From the NCBI GenBank assembly GCA_963741505.1, contig CAVUIJ010000003.1:74272-138271 (forward strand): a stretch of 64,000 nucleotides of DNA, given 5' to 3'. This stretch comes from JAKFWF01 sp963741505. Its GTDB lineage: Bacteria; Pseudomonadota; Alphaproteobacteria; Rhizobiales; Hyphomicrobiaceae. Position 1 is the first letter of the stretch. Each line of letters begins with the position of its first letter. The position numbers were made by a program, and so were the translations under genes. Below, piece after piece: positions 45,933-54,858 of this stretch. The notes under the pieces are model-generated. The model worked only from the letters and a program-made list of their open reading frames with translations, ran no database searches and was not told where the DNA came from.

Positions 45933-46649
45933 ATGCATGACGATGTCGATAGTGGCGAAGACCTGCGCCACGAGCTGCGCTCGTTCGGGCGACGGCGCGG
46001 CCGGCCGCTGACTGCGCGGCAGCGGCGGCTCATCGACGAGCTGCTGCCGCGACTTCGGTTGCCACTCGGCGGCCCAGCACCAATCGCCAGCAGCCTGGCT
46101 GATGCACTGGTTCCCGGTGCCACCGAGACCTGGCTCGAGATCGGATTTGGCGGTGGTGAGCATCTCGTTGCCCAGGCGAGCGCGCATCTGGGCGTGGCAT
46201 TGGTCGGCTGCGAGCCATTCATCGACGGCGTGGTCAAGGTGCTGGTGCAGATCGAGGAGCGTGGTCTCGGAAACGTACGGCTGCATGACGATGACGCGCG
46301 TGATATCTTGCGCTGGCTACCGCCAGCTTCGATCGCCCGCGCCTTCGTGCTGTTTCCCGATCCCTGGCCGAAGGCGCGCCACCGCAAGCGGCGCCTGGTG
46401 TCGGGGCCGACGCTGGCGCTGCTTGCCCGCGTCATGCGGCCAGGCGCCGAACTGCGTGTTGCCACCGACATCGGCGACTATGCCCGCACCATCCTCGAGG
46501 CCATGACGCATCAGTCGGCCTTCCACTGGACCGCCACTTGTCCGGCAGATTGGCGTGTCCAAGGCGAAGACTGGCCGCTGACGCGATACCAGCAAAAGGC
46601 GATCCGCGAGGGTCGGCGCTGCTATTTCCTGCGCTTCGAGCGCGTGTGA
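45933..46649 (+). CDS. trmB: tRNA (guanine-N(7)-)-methyltransferase
   Basis: Makes m7G46 in tRNA with SAM. The SAM-binding segment is TWLEIGFGGGEHLVAQ; AFVLFPDPWPKARHRKRRLV is the family hallmark with catalytic Asp; GDYARTILEAM and LTRYQQKAIREGR follow. 238 residues, ATG 45,933. It sits between metK and rimP, the usual alphaproteobacterial order. Intact. Confidence 0.95.
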   Translation: MHDDVDSGEDLRHELRSFGRRRGRPLTARQRRLIDELLPRLRLPLGGPAPIASSLADALVPGATETWLEIGFGGGEHLVAQASAHLGVALVGCEPFIDGVVKVLVQIEERGLGNVRLHDDDARDILRWLPPASIARAFVLFPDPWPKARHRKRRLVSGPTLALLARVMRPGAELRVATDIGDYARTILEAMTHQSAFHWTATCPADWRVQGEDWPLTRYQQKAIREGRRCYFLRFERV

Positions 46650-46779
46650 TTGCGTCCCATCGTTTACTATTTCCGACGCGCACCTGCGGATTTCGTTGCG
46701 TTCATGTCAGATTTCATCTTGACCGCTCGGCGGCTAAAGTATACGCAAACTGTGCTCATGATCATCTCAACTTTGGGGT

Positions 46780-46809
46780 GGGTCCGAAAGGATCCGCTCT
46801 TTTTGTTTT
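46780..46809 (+). terminator. Candidate rimP-leader attenuator hairpin
   Basis: A 6-bp stem GGGTCC/GGATCC (one G-U pair) with tetraloop GAAA is followed by CTTTTTGTTTT, 38 bp before the rimP start. A terminator-like hairpin in the rimP-nusA leader is a known proteobacterial feature thought to give feedback control of the nusA operon. The upstream 80 bases lack coding signs, so the leader transcript probably starts near 46,700. Assignment as a rimP leader RNA is inference from position and shape. Confidence 0.55.
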
Positions 46810-46846
46810 GATGGCCTGGGCCCACGTTACGCGTCGGGTAGGCTTG

Positions 46847-47453
46847 ATGGATAATGGCGAAGACAGCGTCGTCTCCGACGAGCGCTTCATCCACGAAAGC
46901 GGACTTGCTGCTGGCATTGCCGCGCTGGTCGAGCCGCTGCTCGTCGACCTCGGTTTCCGGCTGGTCCGCGTCCAATTGTCGGGCAAGGAAGGTCAGACGC
47001 TGCAGATCATGGCCGAGCGGCCGGACGGCACGATGTCGGTCGGCGATTGCGAGCAGGTCTCGCGACAGCTGTCGCCGGTGCTGGATGCCTACGATCCGCT
47101 GCCGGGCGCCTATCGCCTGGAGGTCTCCTCGCCCGGCATCGACCGGCCGCTGGTGCGGCCATCTGATTTCGACGACTGGTCGGGGTTCGAGGCGAAGATC
47201 GAGCTCAGCCAGCCGATCAACGGCCGCAAGCGGTTCCGCGGTATTCTCGACGGCTTCGAGAATGGCGAGGTACGCATCGAGATGCGAGCTGGACAAGGTC
47301 GGCCTGCAGGTGCTTGGCATTCCGATCGCGATGATCGGCGAGGCCAAGCTCGTGCTCTCCGACGACCTCATTCGCGAGACGTTGCGGCGGGCGAAGAAGT
47401 TGAAGGAGCGCGGCGTCGCGGCCGCGTCCGAACAAGGTTCGAACCAGGAATAA
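46847..47453 (+). CDS. rimP: Ribosome maturation factor RimP (one frameshift)
   Basis: Assists 30S subunit assembly. Signatures are LVDLGFRLVRVQLSG, GTMSVGDCEQVSRQLSPVLD and YRLEVSSPGIDRPLVRPSDF, the last being the family hallmark. One extra base near 47,287 separates the second half (LDKVGLQVLGIPIAMIGEAK). Corrected length is about 201 residues, ending EQGSNQE at 47,453. nusA starts 13 bases later. Another essential-type gene with a single-insertion break. Confidence 0.9.
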
Positions 47454-47466
47454 AAGGGTAAAGGTC

Positions 47467-48498
47467 ATGGCAATTGCAGGCGTGAGCGCAAATCGTTTGG
47501 AGCTGCTCCAGATCGCCGACAGCGTCGCGCGCGAGAAGACGATCGATCGTAAGATCGTCATCGAGGCGATGGAAGATGCCATCCAGAAGGCGGCCAAGTC
47601 GCGCTATGGCGCCGAGAACGACATCCGCTGCGAGATCGATCCGAAGACCGGCGAGACTCGCCTGTCGCGGGTGATGGCGGTGGTCGAGGAGGTCGAAAAC
47701 GAGTTGACCCAGATCACGCTGGCCGATGCCAAGCGCCGCAACCCCGACGCCAAGATCGGCGACTTCATTGCCGAGAGCCTGCCGCCACTGGATTTCGGCC
47801 GCGTCGCCGCCCAGAACGCCAAGCAGGTGATCGTGCAGAAGGTCCGCGAGGCCGAGCGCGAGCGCCAATACGGCGAGTACAAGGACCGCGTCGGCGAGAT
47901 CATCAACGGCACCGTGAAGCGCGTCGAATACGGCAACGTCATTGTCGATCTCGGCCGTGCCGAGGGCGTCATCCGTCGCGACGAGATGATCCCGCGCGAG
48001 CTGCCGCGCTACGGCGACCGCATCCGCTCCTACATCTACGACGTGCGTCGCGAGCCGCGCGGACCGCAGATTTTCCTGTCGCGTGCGCGTCCCGAATTCA
48101 TGTCGAAGCTGTTCGCGATGGAAGTGCCGGAGATCTACGACAACGTGGTCGAGATCAAGTCGGTGGCCCGCGATCCGGGCTCTCGCGCCAAGATCGCGGT
48201 GATCTCGAAGGATAGCTCGATCGATCCGGTCGGCGCCTGCGTCGGCATGCGCGGCGCCCGGGTGCAGGCGGTGGTCAACGAGTTGCAGGGCGAGAAGGTC
48301 GACATCATCCAGTGGAACCCCGATGCAGCGTCGTTCATCGTCAACGCTTTGGCGCCGGCCGAAGTCTCCAAGGTCGTGCTCGACGAGGACGCGAGCCGGA
48401 TCGAGGTCGTGGTGCCGGAAGCTCAGCTATCGCTCGCCATCGGCCGCCGCGGCCAGAATGTGCGGCTCGCTTCGCAGCTGACCGGCTGGGACATCGAG
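47467..48498 (+). CDS. nusA: Transcription termination/antitermination protein NusA (3' truncated, fused in frame to a foreign C terminus)
   Basis: N-terminal 344 residues of NusA: the RNAP-binding domain (SANRLELLQIADSVAREKTI), S1 domain (VGEIINGTVKRVEYGNVIVD), KH1 (VGACVGMRGARVQAVVNELQ) and KH2 (LSLAIGRRGQNVRLASQLTG), ending at GWDIE. A normal alphaproteobacterial NusA then continues with an acidic and helix-hairpin-helix C-terminal part of about 150 residues, and infB follows. Here the frame passes straight into a BPL_N-like sequence at 48,499, and infB, rbfA and truB are missing. The break is therefore a misjoined assembly or a recent rearrangement; see findings. Confidence 0.9.
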
Positions 48499-49290
48499 AA
48501 AACCCCCGATTTCCACGGCCCCGCTTTCGACGAGATCGGCGACAACTGCCGCGCACTGGGTCACTTCCGCGATCTCGTAACCTCCGGCCGGCTATTCATC
48601 GACAATCCGCTGACGCCCGAGACGTTCGCCACGCAGATGCAGGAACGCATCGCGATCCTGTCGGCGGAAGGGCCACGCGGGCGCGCAATCCTGTTCTCGC
48701 CGCATCCCGAAATGGGCGATCTGCTTGCAAAATACATGCTGATGGAAAGCTACATCCCGCACTATCTGCCGATCCGTGGCGCGCAGGTGATGCAGGAAAC
48801 CCTGACCGCCGCGCGGGCGGACGAATCGCGCGCGTTCCTGCTCATCCTCAATGCGATGGAGATGATGGCGGACGGTGCGCGTGCCGTCACTGCTGGGGCG
48901 ACGCCGGTCGAAATATCCCAGGCTGCTGGCGCGGCTGCGAAGCTCGATGCGCTAGCTGGTGCGTGGCGCGCGCGGTCGAAACTGCTGATGCCGTCGGAAG
49001 GCGGCATGGGCGAACTCGAACGCTTCGTACTCGCCGGACTCGAAATGCGGCTACCGATGGCTGTCGAACGGCTCGGCGCCGTGCTGGGCGACCTCGCCAG
49101 AGCCGGGCACGATGGACCACGACTTGCCGCATCATTCGCAGCGATCGCCGACGACGCGCTCGCATCCTGGCAAGCGCCGACGAAACGTCGCCCCGCCGAG
49201 CTGCTGCTGGAACTGGAACTCGCGCTGCTGCTGATTGAAGCCTGGGCGAGTCAAGGCGAACTGCATGTCTTGATCGAAAGGCATTCCTGA
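48499..49290 (+). CDS. BPL_N domain protein, C-terminal part (in frame with nusA fragment)
   Basis: About 263 residues with no resemblance to NusA. The segment GRAILFSPHPEMGDLLAKYM followed by HYLPIRGAQVMQETL matches the end of the BPL_N (glutamine-amidotransferase-like) domain of proteins that often accompany transport genes. The C-terminal 130 residues are helical and alanine-rich and not recognised. The N-terminal part of the BPL_N domain, with its catalytic-like Cys, is absent. It ends five bases before the PotA-like gene, so the intact protein probably belongs with the potABC operon. It has no start of its own before 48,600 that I trust. Confidence 0.6.
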   Translation, partial: KTPDFHGPAFDEIGDNCRALGHFRDLVTSGRLFIDNPLTPETFATQMQERIAILSAEGPRGRAILFSPHPEMGDLLAKYMLMESYIPHYLPIRGAQVMQETLTAARADESRAFLLILNAMEMMADGARAVTAGATPVEISQAAGAAAKLDALAGAWRARSKLLMPSEGGMGELERFVLAGLEMRLPMAVERLGAVLGDLARAGHDGPRLAASFAAIADDALASWQAPTKRRPAELLLELELALLLIEAWASQGELHVLIERHS

Positions 49291-49295
49291 ACTCC

Positions 49296-50384
49296 GTGAC
49301 AGAACCCTCCCCCACCGCCGATGTGCGATTTAAAGCGGTCACCAAGCGCTACGGCGATGCCACTGCCGTCAAGGCGCTGACCCTCGATATTCCGCGCGGC
49401 TCTTTCTTTTCGCTGCTCGGGCCGTCCGGCTGCGGCAAGACCACGACGCTGCGTTTGATCGCCGGGTTCGAATTGCCCGACGAGGGTGACGTCTTCATCC
49501 GCGACACGCGCGTCAACGATATCCCGCCCTACCGCCGTGACTTCGCGATGGTATTCCAGAACTTCGCGCTGTTTCCGCATCTGAGCGTCGCCGACAACGT
49601 CGCCTTCGGCTTGCGCATGAGTGGCGTCGGCCGTCAGGAGCGCGAGGCGGCAGTCGCAAATGCGCTCGCTCTCGTCAAGCTCGGTGGTTTTACGGATCGA
49701 TATCCGAAACAACTCTCCGGCGGCCAGCAACAGCGCGTCGCCATCGCGCGCGCCATCGTCATGAAGCCGGCGGTGCTGCTGCTCGACGAACCATTGGGCG
49801 CGCTCGACAAGAACCTGCGTGAGTCGATGCAGGTGGAGCTTCGCGCACTGCAACGGCAGTTGGGGCTGACCACCGTGTTCGTCACCCACGATCAGGAAGA
49901 AGCGCTGACCATGTCGGACGCGATCGCGGTGATGCGTGACGGGGTGATCGAGCAACTGGGCGCGCCGCGCGACATCTACGAAAAGCCCGCCACCGAATTC
50001 GTCGCGACCTTCCTCGGCGCCAGCAACCTGATCGAGGCCACCGTCACCGAAAGCGGCGGCGCAACGTCACTCGTTTCGACGCCGAGTGGCCCGTTGATTG
50101 TCAACGGACGGCATTCGGTTGGTGCGAAGTTGAAGCTCGCGATCCGTCCCGAACGACTGCTGTTGACGCCAGCCGGAGCGACACAGCCAAGCGTCATCGA
50201 GGCTGTCGTCCGCGACGTCGTCTATCGCGGGATGACGGCGCAGGTATACCTCGATTGCGGCAGCCAGCCGCTGCTCGCCTTCGTTCAGAATTCGGCGATC
50301 ACTGCGATCGATTGGCCGCCGGGAAGTCGGGTCGCGGTGCAGATGCCGCCAGAGAGCCTCGTCGTGCTCGGGGACGAGCCATGA
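49296..50384 (+). CDS. potA: Spermidine/putrescine-type ABC transporter ATP-binding protein
   Basis: A 362-residue importer ATPase of the PotA/FbpC type. Walker A is LLGPSGCGKTTTLRLIAG, the Q-loop VFQNFALFPHLSV, the signature KQLSGGQQQRVAIARA, and Walker B VLLLDEPLGALDKNLR, then the H-loop VFVTHDQEEAL. A TOBE domain (KLAIRPERLLLTPAG) ends it. GTG 49,296 is chosen. The permeases follow with an ATGA overlap. Polyamine specificity is inferred only from family. Confidence 0.92.
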   Translation: MTEPSPTADVRFKAVTKRYGDATAVKALTLDIPRGSFFSLLGPSGCGKTTTLRLIAGFELPDEGDVFIRDTRVNDIPPYRRDFAMVFQNFALFPHLSVADNVAFGLRMSGVGRQEREAAVANALALVKLGGFTDRYPKQLSGGQQQRVAIARAIVMKPAVLLLDEPLGALDKNLRESMQVELRALQRQLGLTTVFVTHDQEEALTMSDAIAVMRDGVIEQLGAPRDIYEKPATEFVATFLGASNLIEATVTESGGATSLVSTPSGPLIVNGRHSVGAKLKLAIRPERLLLTPAGATQPSVIEAVVRDVVYRGMTAQVYLDCGSQPLLAFVQNSAITAIDWPPGSRVAVQMPPESLVVLGDEP

Positions 50385-51250
50385 GTGCGAAAGTGCGGCT
50401 GTCGCGCTCGTCGGCGAGCCTGGCACTGCTGGCGCCGCCGCTGGCGCTTTTTCTGTTTTTCTTCTTGGCCCCCTTATTGTCACTGCTGTGGGCGAGCTTT
50501 CACACAGCGTCCGACACGGAGATCTACGGATCGTCGCTGACCACGGCGCATTATGTCACCGTTCTGACCGACCCATTCTATCACACGATCATCCTGCGAA
50601 CGCTCGGCACCGGCGCCGTCATCCTGCTGCTGTGCCTCGTCCTCGGCTACGCCACCGCCTTTGTGCTGGCGCCGCTACCGCCACGAAAGCGGCTGCTGCT
50701 GCTGGCATTGCTGGTGCTGCCGTTGATGGTCAGTAACGTCGTGCGCGCTTACGGCTGGATCGCGATCCTCGGTCGCCAGGGTCTCGTCAACTCGCTGCTG
50801 CGCGATGCCGGCGTGATCGAACGCCCACTTGTGTTGCTCAACTCGTTCGAGGCTGTGTCGTTCGGCCTGATGACGATCCTGCTGCCTTATATGGTGATCT
50901 CGGTCGCCAATGCGCTTTCAGCAATCGACGCGCAATACAATGAAGCGGCGCAGTCGCTGCGGGCGAGCCCCGTGCGAACCTTCATCCACGTCACCTGGCC
51001 GCTGTCGAGCCCAGGCGTCGCGTCCGGCATGCTGCTGGTGTTCCTGCTGACGTTGAGTGCCTATGTGACGATCACGCTGCTTGGCGGGCCCCGCATGAAG
51101 CTGCTGGTCAGCTTGGTGTTCGACCAGGTCGGTGCGTTCCGATGGCCGCTGGCTGCGGCAATTGCGTTCGTACTGCTGGCGGTGGCGCTCGCCGTCGGCG
51201 GGCTGATCCTGGCGGTGCTTCGGCCACAGCGCGTGCAGGGGAGGGGCTGA
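50381..51250 (+). CDS. potB: ABC transporter permease, PotB type
   Basis: A 289-residue permease with six membrane helices. The EAA-type loop that contacts the ATPase is YNEAAQSLRASPVRTFIHVT. The ATG overlaps the potA stop by four bases and potC follows after three bases, so the operon is tightly coupled. The hydrophobic N terminus (LALLAPPLALFLFFFLAPLL) is typical of PotB. Intact. Confidence 0.92.
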   Translation: MSAKVRLSRSSASLALLAPPLALFLFFFLAPLLSLLWASFHTASDTEIYGSSLTTAHYVTVLTDPFYHTIILRTLGTGAVILLLCLVLGYATAFVLAPLPPRKRLLLLALLVLPLMVSNVVRAYGWIAILGRQGLVNSLLRDAGVIERPLVLLNSFEAVSFGLMTILLPYMVISVANALSAIDAQYNEAAQSLRASPVRTFIHVTWPLSSPGVASGMLLVFLLTLSAYVTITLLGGPRMKLLVSLVFDQVGAFRWPLAAAIAFVLLAVALAVGGLILAVLRPQRVQGRG

Positions 51251-51253
51251 GTC

Positions 51254-52039
51254 ATGCGCATCGTTGTGCTGCTACTTGCGGGCCTCACATATCTGCTCGT
51301 CCTAGGGCCGATCCTGATCGTGCTGATCACGGCGTTTTCGGCATCGGAGTTCTTCGCCTTCCCCCCGAAGGGGCTATCGTTGCGCTGGTTCGTGACCTTC
51401 TTTGCCACCGACAGCATGCGCGGCGCCTTCTTGCGCAGCATCCAAATCGCAGTGGTATCGGCGACGGTCGCGACAATACTGGGAACTATGGCGGCGATGT
51501 ATGTCGCGCGCCGCAAGGGGCTCGCCGCCACGCTGCTGCAAGCATTGTTCCTGGCGCCGCTGATATTCCCTGCAATCGTACTCGGACTGTCGCTGCTGCT
51601 GTTCTATAAGCTGATCGGCGGCATGCCCGATTTCATCGGCCTCGCCATCGCCCACACGATTCTTGGCATGCCGTTCGTGATCCGCTCGGTCAGTGCCAGC
51701 ATCCTGGCCGTCGATCCCGTGCTGGAGGAGGCAAGCCAGAGCCTGCGCGCGGGCCCCTGGGCGACGTTCACGCTGATCCTGATGCCGCTGATCTGGCCTG
51801 GCATCGTGTCGGGCGCGATGTTCGCATTCATCCTGTCGTTTGGAGAACTCAACACCGCGCTGTTCCTGACCGGCCCCGGCGTCACCACTTTGCCGATTGA
51901 AATATTCAGCTACTTGCAGTTCCAGGGCGGACAGTTGGTGATCGCAGCTGCCTCGGCGGTGCAGGTCGGCATGATCGCACTAATCGTTCTGCTGGTCGAA
52001 CGCATGGTCGGCCTCACGCGGGTCGTAAGGTCGCGATAG
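51254..52039 (+). CDS. potC: ABC transporter permease, PotC type
   Basis: A 261-residue permease. The EAA loop is LEEASQSLRAGPWATFTLIL; about six helices are predicted. It is the last gene of the potABC set; no potD/potF-like binding-protein gene follows in the window, so the binding protein must be encoded elsewhere, upstream of the truncated BPL_N gene, or be lost. The ATG at 51,254 has GGGGAGGGG immediately upstream. Confidence 0.9.
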   Translation: MRIVVLLLAGLTYLLVLGPILIVLITAFSASEFFAFPPKGLSLRWFVTFFATDSMRGAFLRSIQIAVVSATVATILGTMAAMYVARRKGLAATLLQALFLAPLIFPAIVLGLSLLLFYKLIGGMPDFIGLAIAHTILGMPFVIRSVSASILAVDPVLEEASQSLRAGPWATFTLILMPLIWPGIVSGAMFAFILSFGELNTALFLTGPGVTTLPIEIFSYLQFQGGQLVIAAASAVQVGMIALIVLLVERMVGLTRVVRSR

Positions 52040-52467
52040 TGGCCCCAAACCCGCCTGTGCATTGTTTTTACTTGATCGCGTCTGACCCTAAGTGCTGATA
52101 GTCGAATACTCGGAGAGTCCGAATACTTCTGCTGCCGCGCCCATCGCTTTGGTTAACCAGCGTCTGCTTGCTGAGGTTCTGCGGAACTTGCTTCGCGTGG
52201 CTGCTGAATAAAGGTCGATCGAAAGGCCGAAGTCGGCTTTATCTGCAGTGCGTTCGACTGCGTCGCCCTCATGCTGCAGCTGCTCAGGGCCGCTTTGGGT
52301 CAAGGGGAGGCTTGAGCGGTGTTCAGTCGACTTCCGTAGTGCCTCCGATCACGACCATTCGCCCAACCGCACGTCGAGACCGACGCGATACGCCCGATAC
52401 CCTCCGTCATGCTGCGGTGCAGCGCAACGACAAGGAGGAGCCAGCCTCTGCTATGGCGTTAGCAGTG
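52040..52467. other. Intergenic region without a recognised gene
   Basis: About 430 bp after potC. A short frame at 52,092-52,211 (39 codons, GTG start) has plausible composition but no family and no good ribosome binding site. Nothing else is supported. The base composition falls here, marking the start of the accessory part of the window. Confidence 0.45.
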
Positions 52468-53574
52468 CTATTGGGGTTCGGGTGGGATGAGCACGAGCTT
52501 CCCGACGTGCCGCTTTGCCAGGAAGGCGCGTTGGGCATCCGCGATCCGCTCAAGTGGCCAAGTCTGTGCGATGATTGGACGATAGCGGTTTGCTTCGATG
52601 TACGAAATCAAGTTCGGGAAGACGACCGGCTCCCACGCCGTACAGCCGATCAGCGTCAGGTCATTCAGGTAGAGGGTGCGCATATCGAGCTCGACGATCG
52701 GTCCGGCGATCGCCCCGCTGGTCACGTATCGGCCGCGCGCCTTGAGCGCGGGAAGCATACCGCTGAAAGCGGCGCCGGCGACATTGTCCACGATGATGTC
52801 AACCGAGCCTTCGCCAAGCGCCTCCGCGGGCGACTGAGTGCGGCCTAGCATGATGTCGGCGCCTGCCGCGCGGATCTGCTCGTGCTTGGAAGCGTCGGCG
52901 ATGGCAATGACACGAGCGCCGCGGAGCTTTGCGAGCTGCACAGCGGCTGTGCCTACCCCGCCCGACGCCCCGGCAACTAGGACGGTCATGCCGCCACGCA
53001 CGTCGGCGCGAAGCAGCATGTTCTCAGCCGTGCCGTAGGCGCACGGCACCGCGCCTAGTTCGGCGTCGCTCCAATCCGCGTTGACCGGAAAGACCTCGGC
53101 GGCAGGCACCCGCACGAACTCGGCGAATGCGCCGTCGAGATCGGAGCCGAGCCACACGGTGTCGTCAGCGGCCGAGCCCGGGAGCCGCATGCACGAGCGC
53201 ACGATGCACCGCCGCCCGATCAGCGATCGATCGGCGTTCCGCCCGACCGCCATAACGCGGCCGCAGCAATCCGTCCCCTGAATGATCGGGAATGGGCTGG
53301 CACTTTGCCAGCCGCCATCGCTGATCTCGCCCGGCGCCGACGCGCGAGCCTGCGTTCCGGTATCGCTCGTAACGTCTTTGGAATACCAGCCGACGCGAAG
53401 ATTGATATCGGTGTTATTGACGCCTGCCGACAGCACGCGCAGGAGAACGTCTTCAGCCCCAAACTCCGGCACGGGAACGCGTCGCCACTCGAGCTTGTCG
53501 TAGCCGCCGTGGCCGGTGGTCACAACAGCGAGCATCTCGCTTGGAATTGCTTTGCCGCAGTCGTCTTGAGCCAC
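52468..53574 (-). CDS. Zinc-type alcohol dehydrogenase/quinone oxidoreductase (MDR superfamily)
   Basis: A 368-residue medium-chain dehydrogenase. Early PIIQGTDCCGRVMAVG, the nucleotide motif VLVAGASGGVGTAAVQLAKL and the late LTLIGCTAWEPVVFPNLI fit a subgroup usually annotated alcohol dehydrogenase family protein. GTG 53,574 is the upstream-most start; the ATG at codon 14 is also possible. It is a second MDR gene in the window, only distantly similar to that at 11,508. It lies at the border of the IS-rich island and is intact. Confidence 0.85.
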   Translation of the reverse strand: MAQDDCGKAIPSEMLAVVTTGHGGYDKLEWRRVPVPEFGAEDVLLRVLSAGVNNTDINLRVGWYSKDVTSDTGTQARASAPGEISDGGWQSASPFPIIQGTDCCGRVMAVGRNADRSLIGRRCIVRSCMRLPGSAADDTVWLGSDLDGAFAEFVRVPAAEVFPVNADWSDAELGAVPCAYGTAENMLLRADVRGGMTVLVAGASGGVGTAAVQLAKLRGARVIAIADASKHEQIRAAGADIMLGRTQSPAEALGEGSVDIIVDNVAGAAFSGMLPALKARGRYVTSGAIAGPIVELDMRTLYLNDLTLIGCTAWEPVVFPNLISYIEANRYRPIIAQTWPLERIADAQRAFLAKRHVGKLVLIPPEPQ

Positions 53575-54183
53575 TTTATCGCCTCGGCCTGACCGTCACC
53601 CCGCCTCCGACGCGATGATCGTAAGCGGACGCAACTTCGGCAGGCAAGCTCTTCCGGGCCCTATGTCGCTATGGGCCCTTGCCCGGCGCCGGGCGGAGGT
53701 CCAGACGCTCGTTGATCACCCGGAACCGGCCGTTCGTTACCTCGAGTTGCGCCATTCTGATTGCAGCACAGCAGAAACCGCTCAAGAACTCTGGAGACTG
53801 GCTCACCCAAAACGCACACGTTGCCTGATCATCCGTGCCTGCGCGCGGCAGGTTTTGGCCCGAAGCAGGAAGTCGCCCTACGGTCGGTTCGAAGGGTATA
53901 GCGGAAGTGGTTGCCGACGGGCCCCAGAGCCAAAGCCAGAATGTGACCGACTTCCGCTAGACTCTGCTCACAGACCACGACCTCAGTTCGTTCCCCAGTC
54001 GGAATCGCCTGAAGAGGGCATGATGGGCGCCGAGCCTCGACATTTGTTTGTAATTAGATATCTAGGTAACAGGATCGAGATGACCGCCTTCCATCTCTCA
54101 CTGCAACAAACAATGAGAAATGGTGCCAGCGTAGGTTTTGGATATAGCTGTTAACTCTCCCAACGCTTCGGCGATGGCATGGC
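53575..54183. other. Non-coding/degenerate stretch at the island edge
   Basis: About 600 bp with no supported gene. The only long frame (53,615-54,154) has no motif and mixed composition. The region ends where homology to IstA begins (about 54,184), so part of it may be debris from the truncated older IS21 element or its insertion site. Confidence 0.45.
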
Positions 54184-54858
54184 GTGCGGTCGCCGTTCAG
54201 GTCGCGACGCGCTGGATCATCGCCAAGTTGCGCAATGCCAGGTTCTTCTCGCTCGCCGAGTTGAACGAAGGCACCCGCGATTGCGTGACGGCACTCAACG
54301 ATCGCATCTACCGCCATCTTGGTTCGAGCCGCCGCGCGCTGTTCGAGGCGGTCGAGCAATCGGCGCTGAAGACGTTGCCGATCGAGACCTACGTCTACGC
54401 CGAATGGAAGGAATGCAAGGCCGGGCTCGATTATCACGTCGAGGTCGAGAAGCACTACTATTCAGTGCCGCACGCGCCGCTGCGCGAGACGCTGTGGGCG
54501 CGGATCACCGCACGCGCGATCGAGCTGTTCCATTGGGGAACACGCGTCGCCGTGCATGTTCGGTCCTCATCGAACCGCAAGCATACGACCGTGCGTGAGC
54601 ACATGCCGGCCAGCCATCAGCGTTATGCCGACTGGACACCAGAGCGCATCCAGCGACAGGCGACGGAGATTGGGCCGAAGACTGCGGCGCTCGTCGAACT
54701 GATCCTGCGCGAGAAGACGCATCCCGAACAGGGCTTCCGCGCCACGATCGGCATCATCCGGCACGCCCGGAGCTTCGGCCCCGAGCGGCTGGAAGCGGCC
54801 TGCGATCGCGCGCTTGAGATTGGCGCCCGCTCGTACACCTCGGTCACCTCGATCCTGA

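Noticed and set aside
1..48498. Idea that the many +1 breaks reflect programmed frameshifting or an altered code
   Set aside because: No shared slippery motif or rare codon at the sites, and genes lacking breaks use ordinary codons; sequencing error explains the data better.
52092..52211. A 39-codon frame after potC
   Set aside because: Plausible composition but no family, no ribosome binding site and no conservation evidence; not listed as a gene.
53615..54154. A 179-codon frame before the IS21 remnant
   Set aside because: No motif, mixed composition and overlap with the IstA remnant border; most likely chance.
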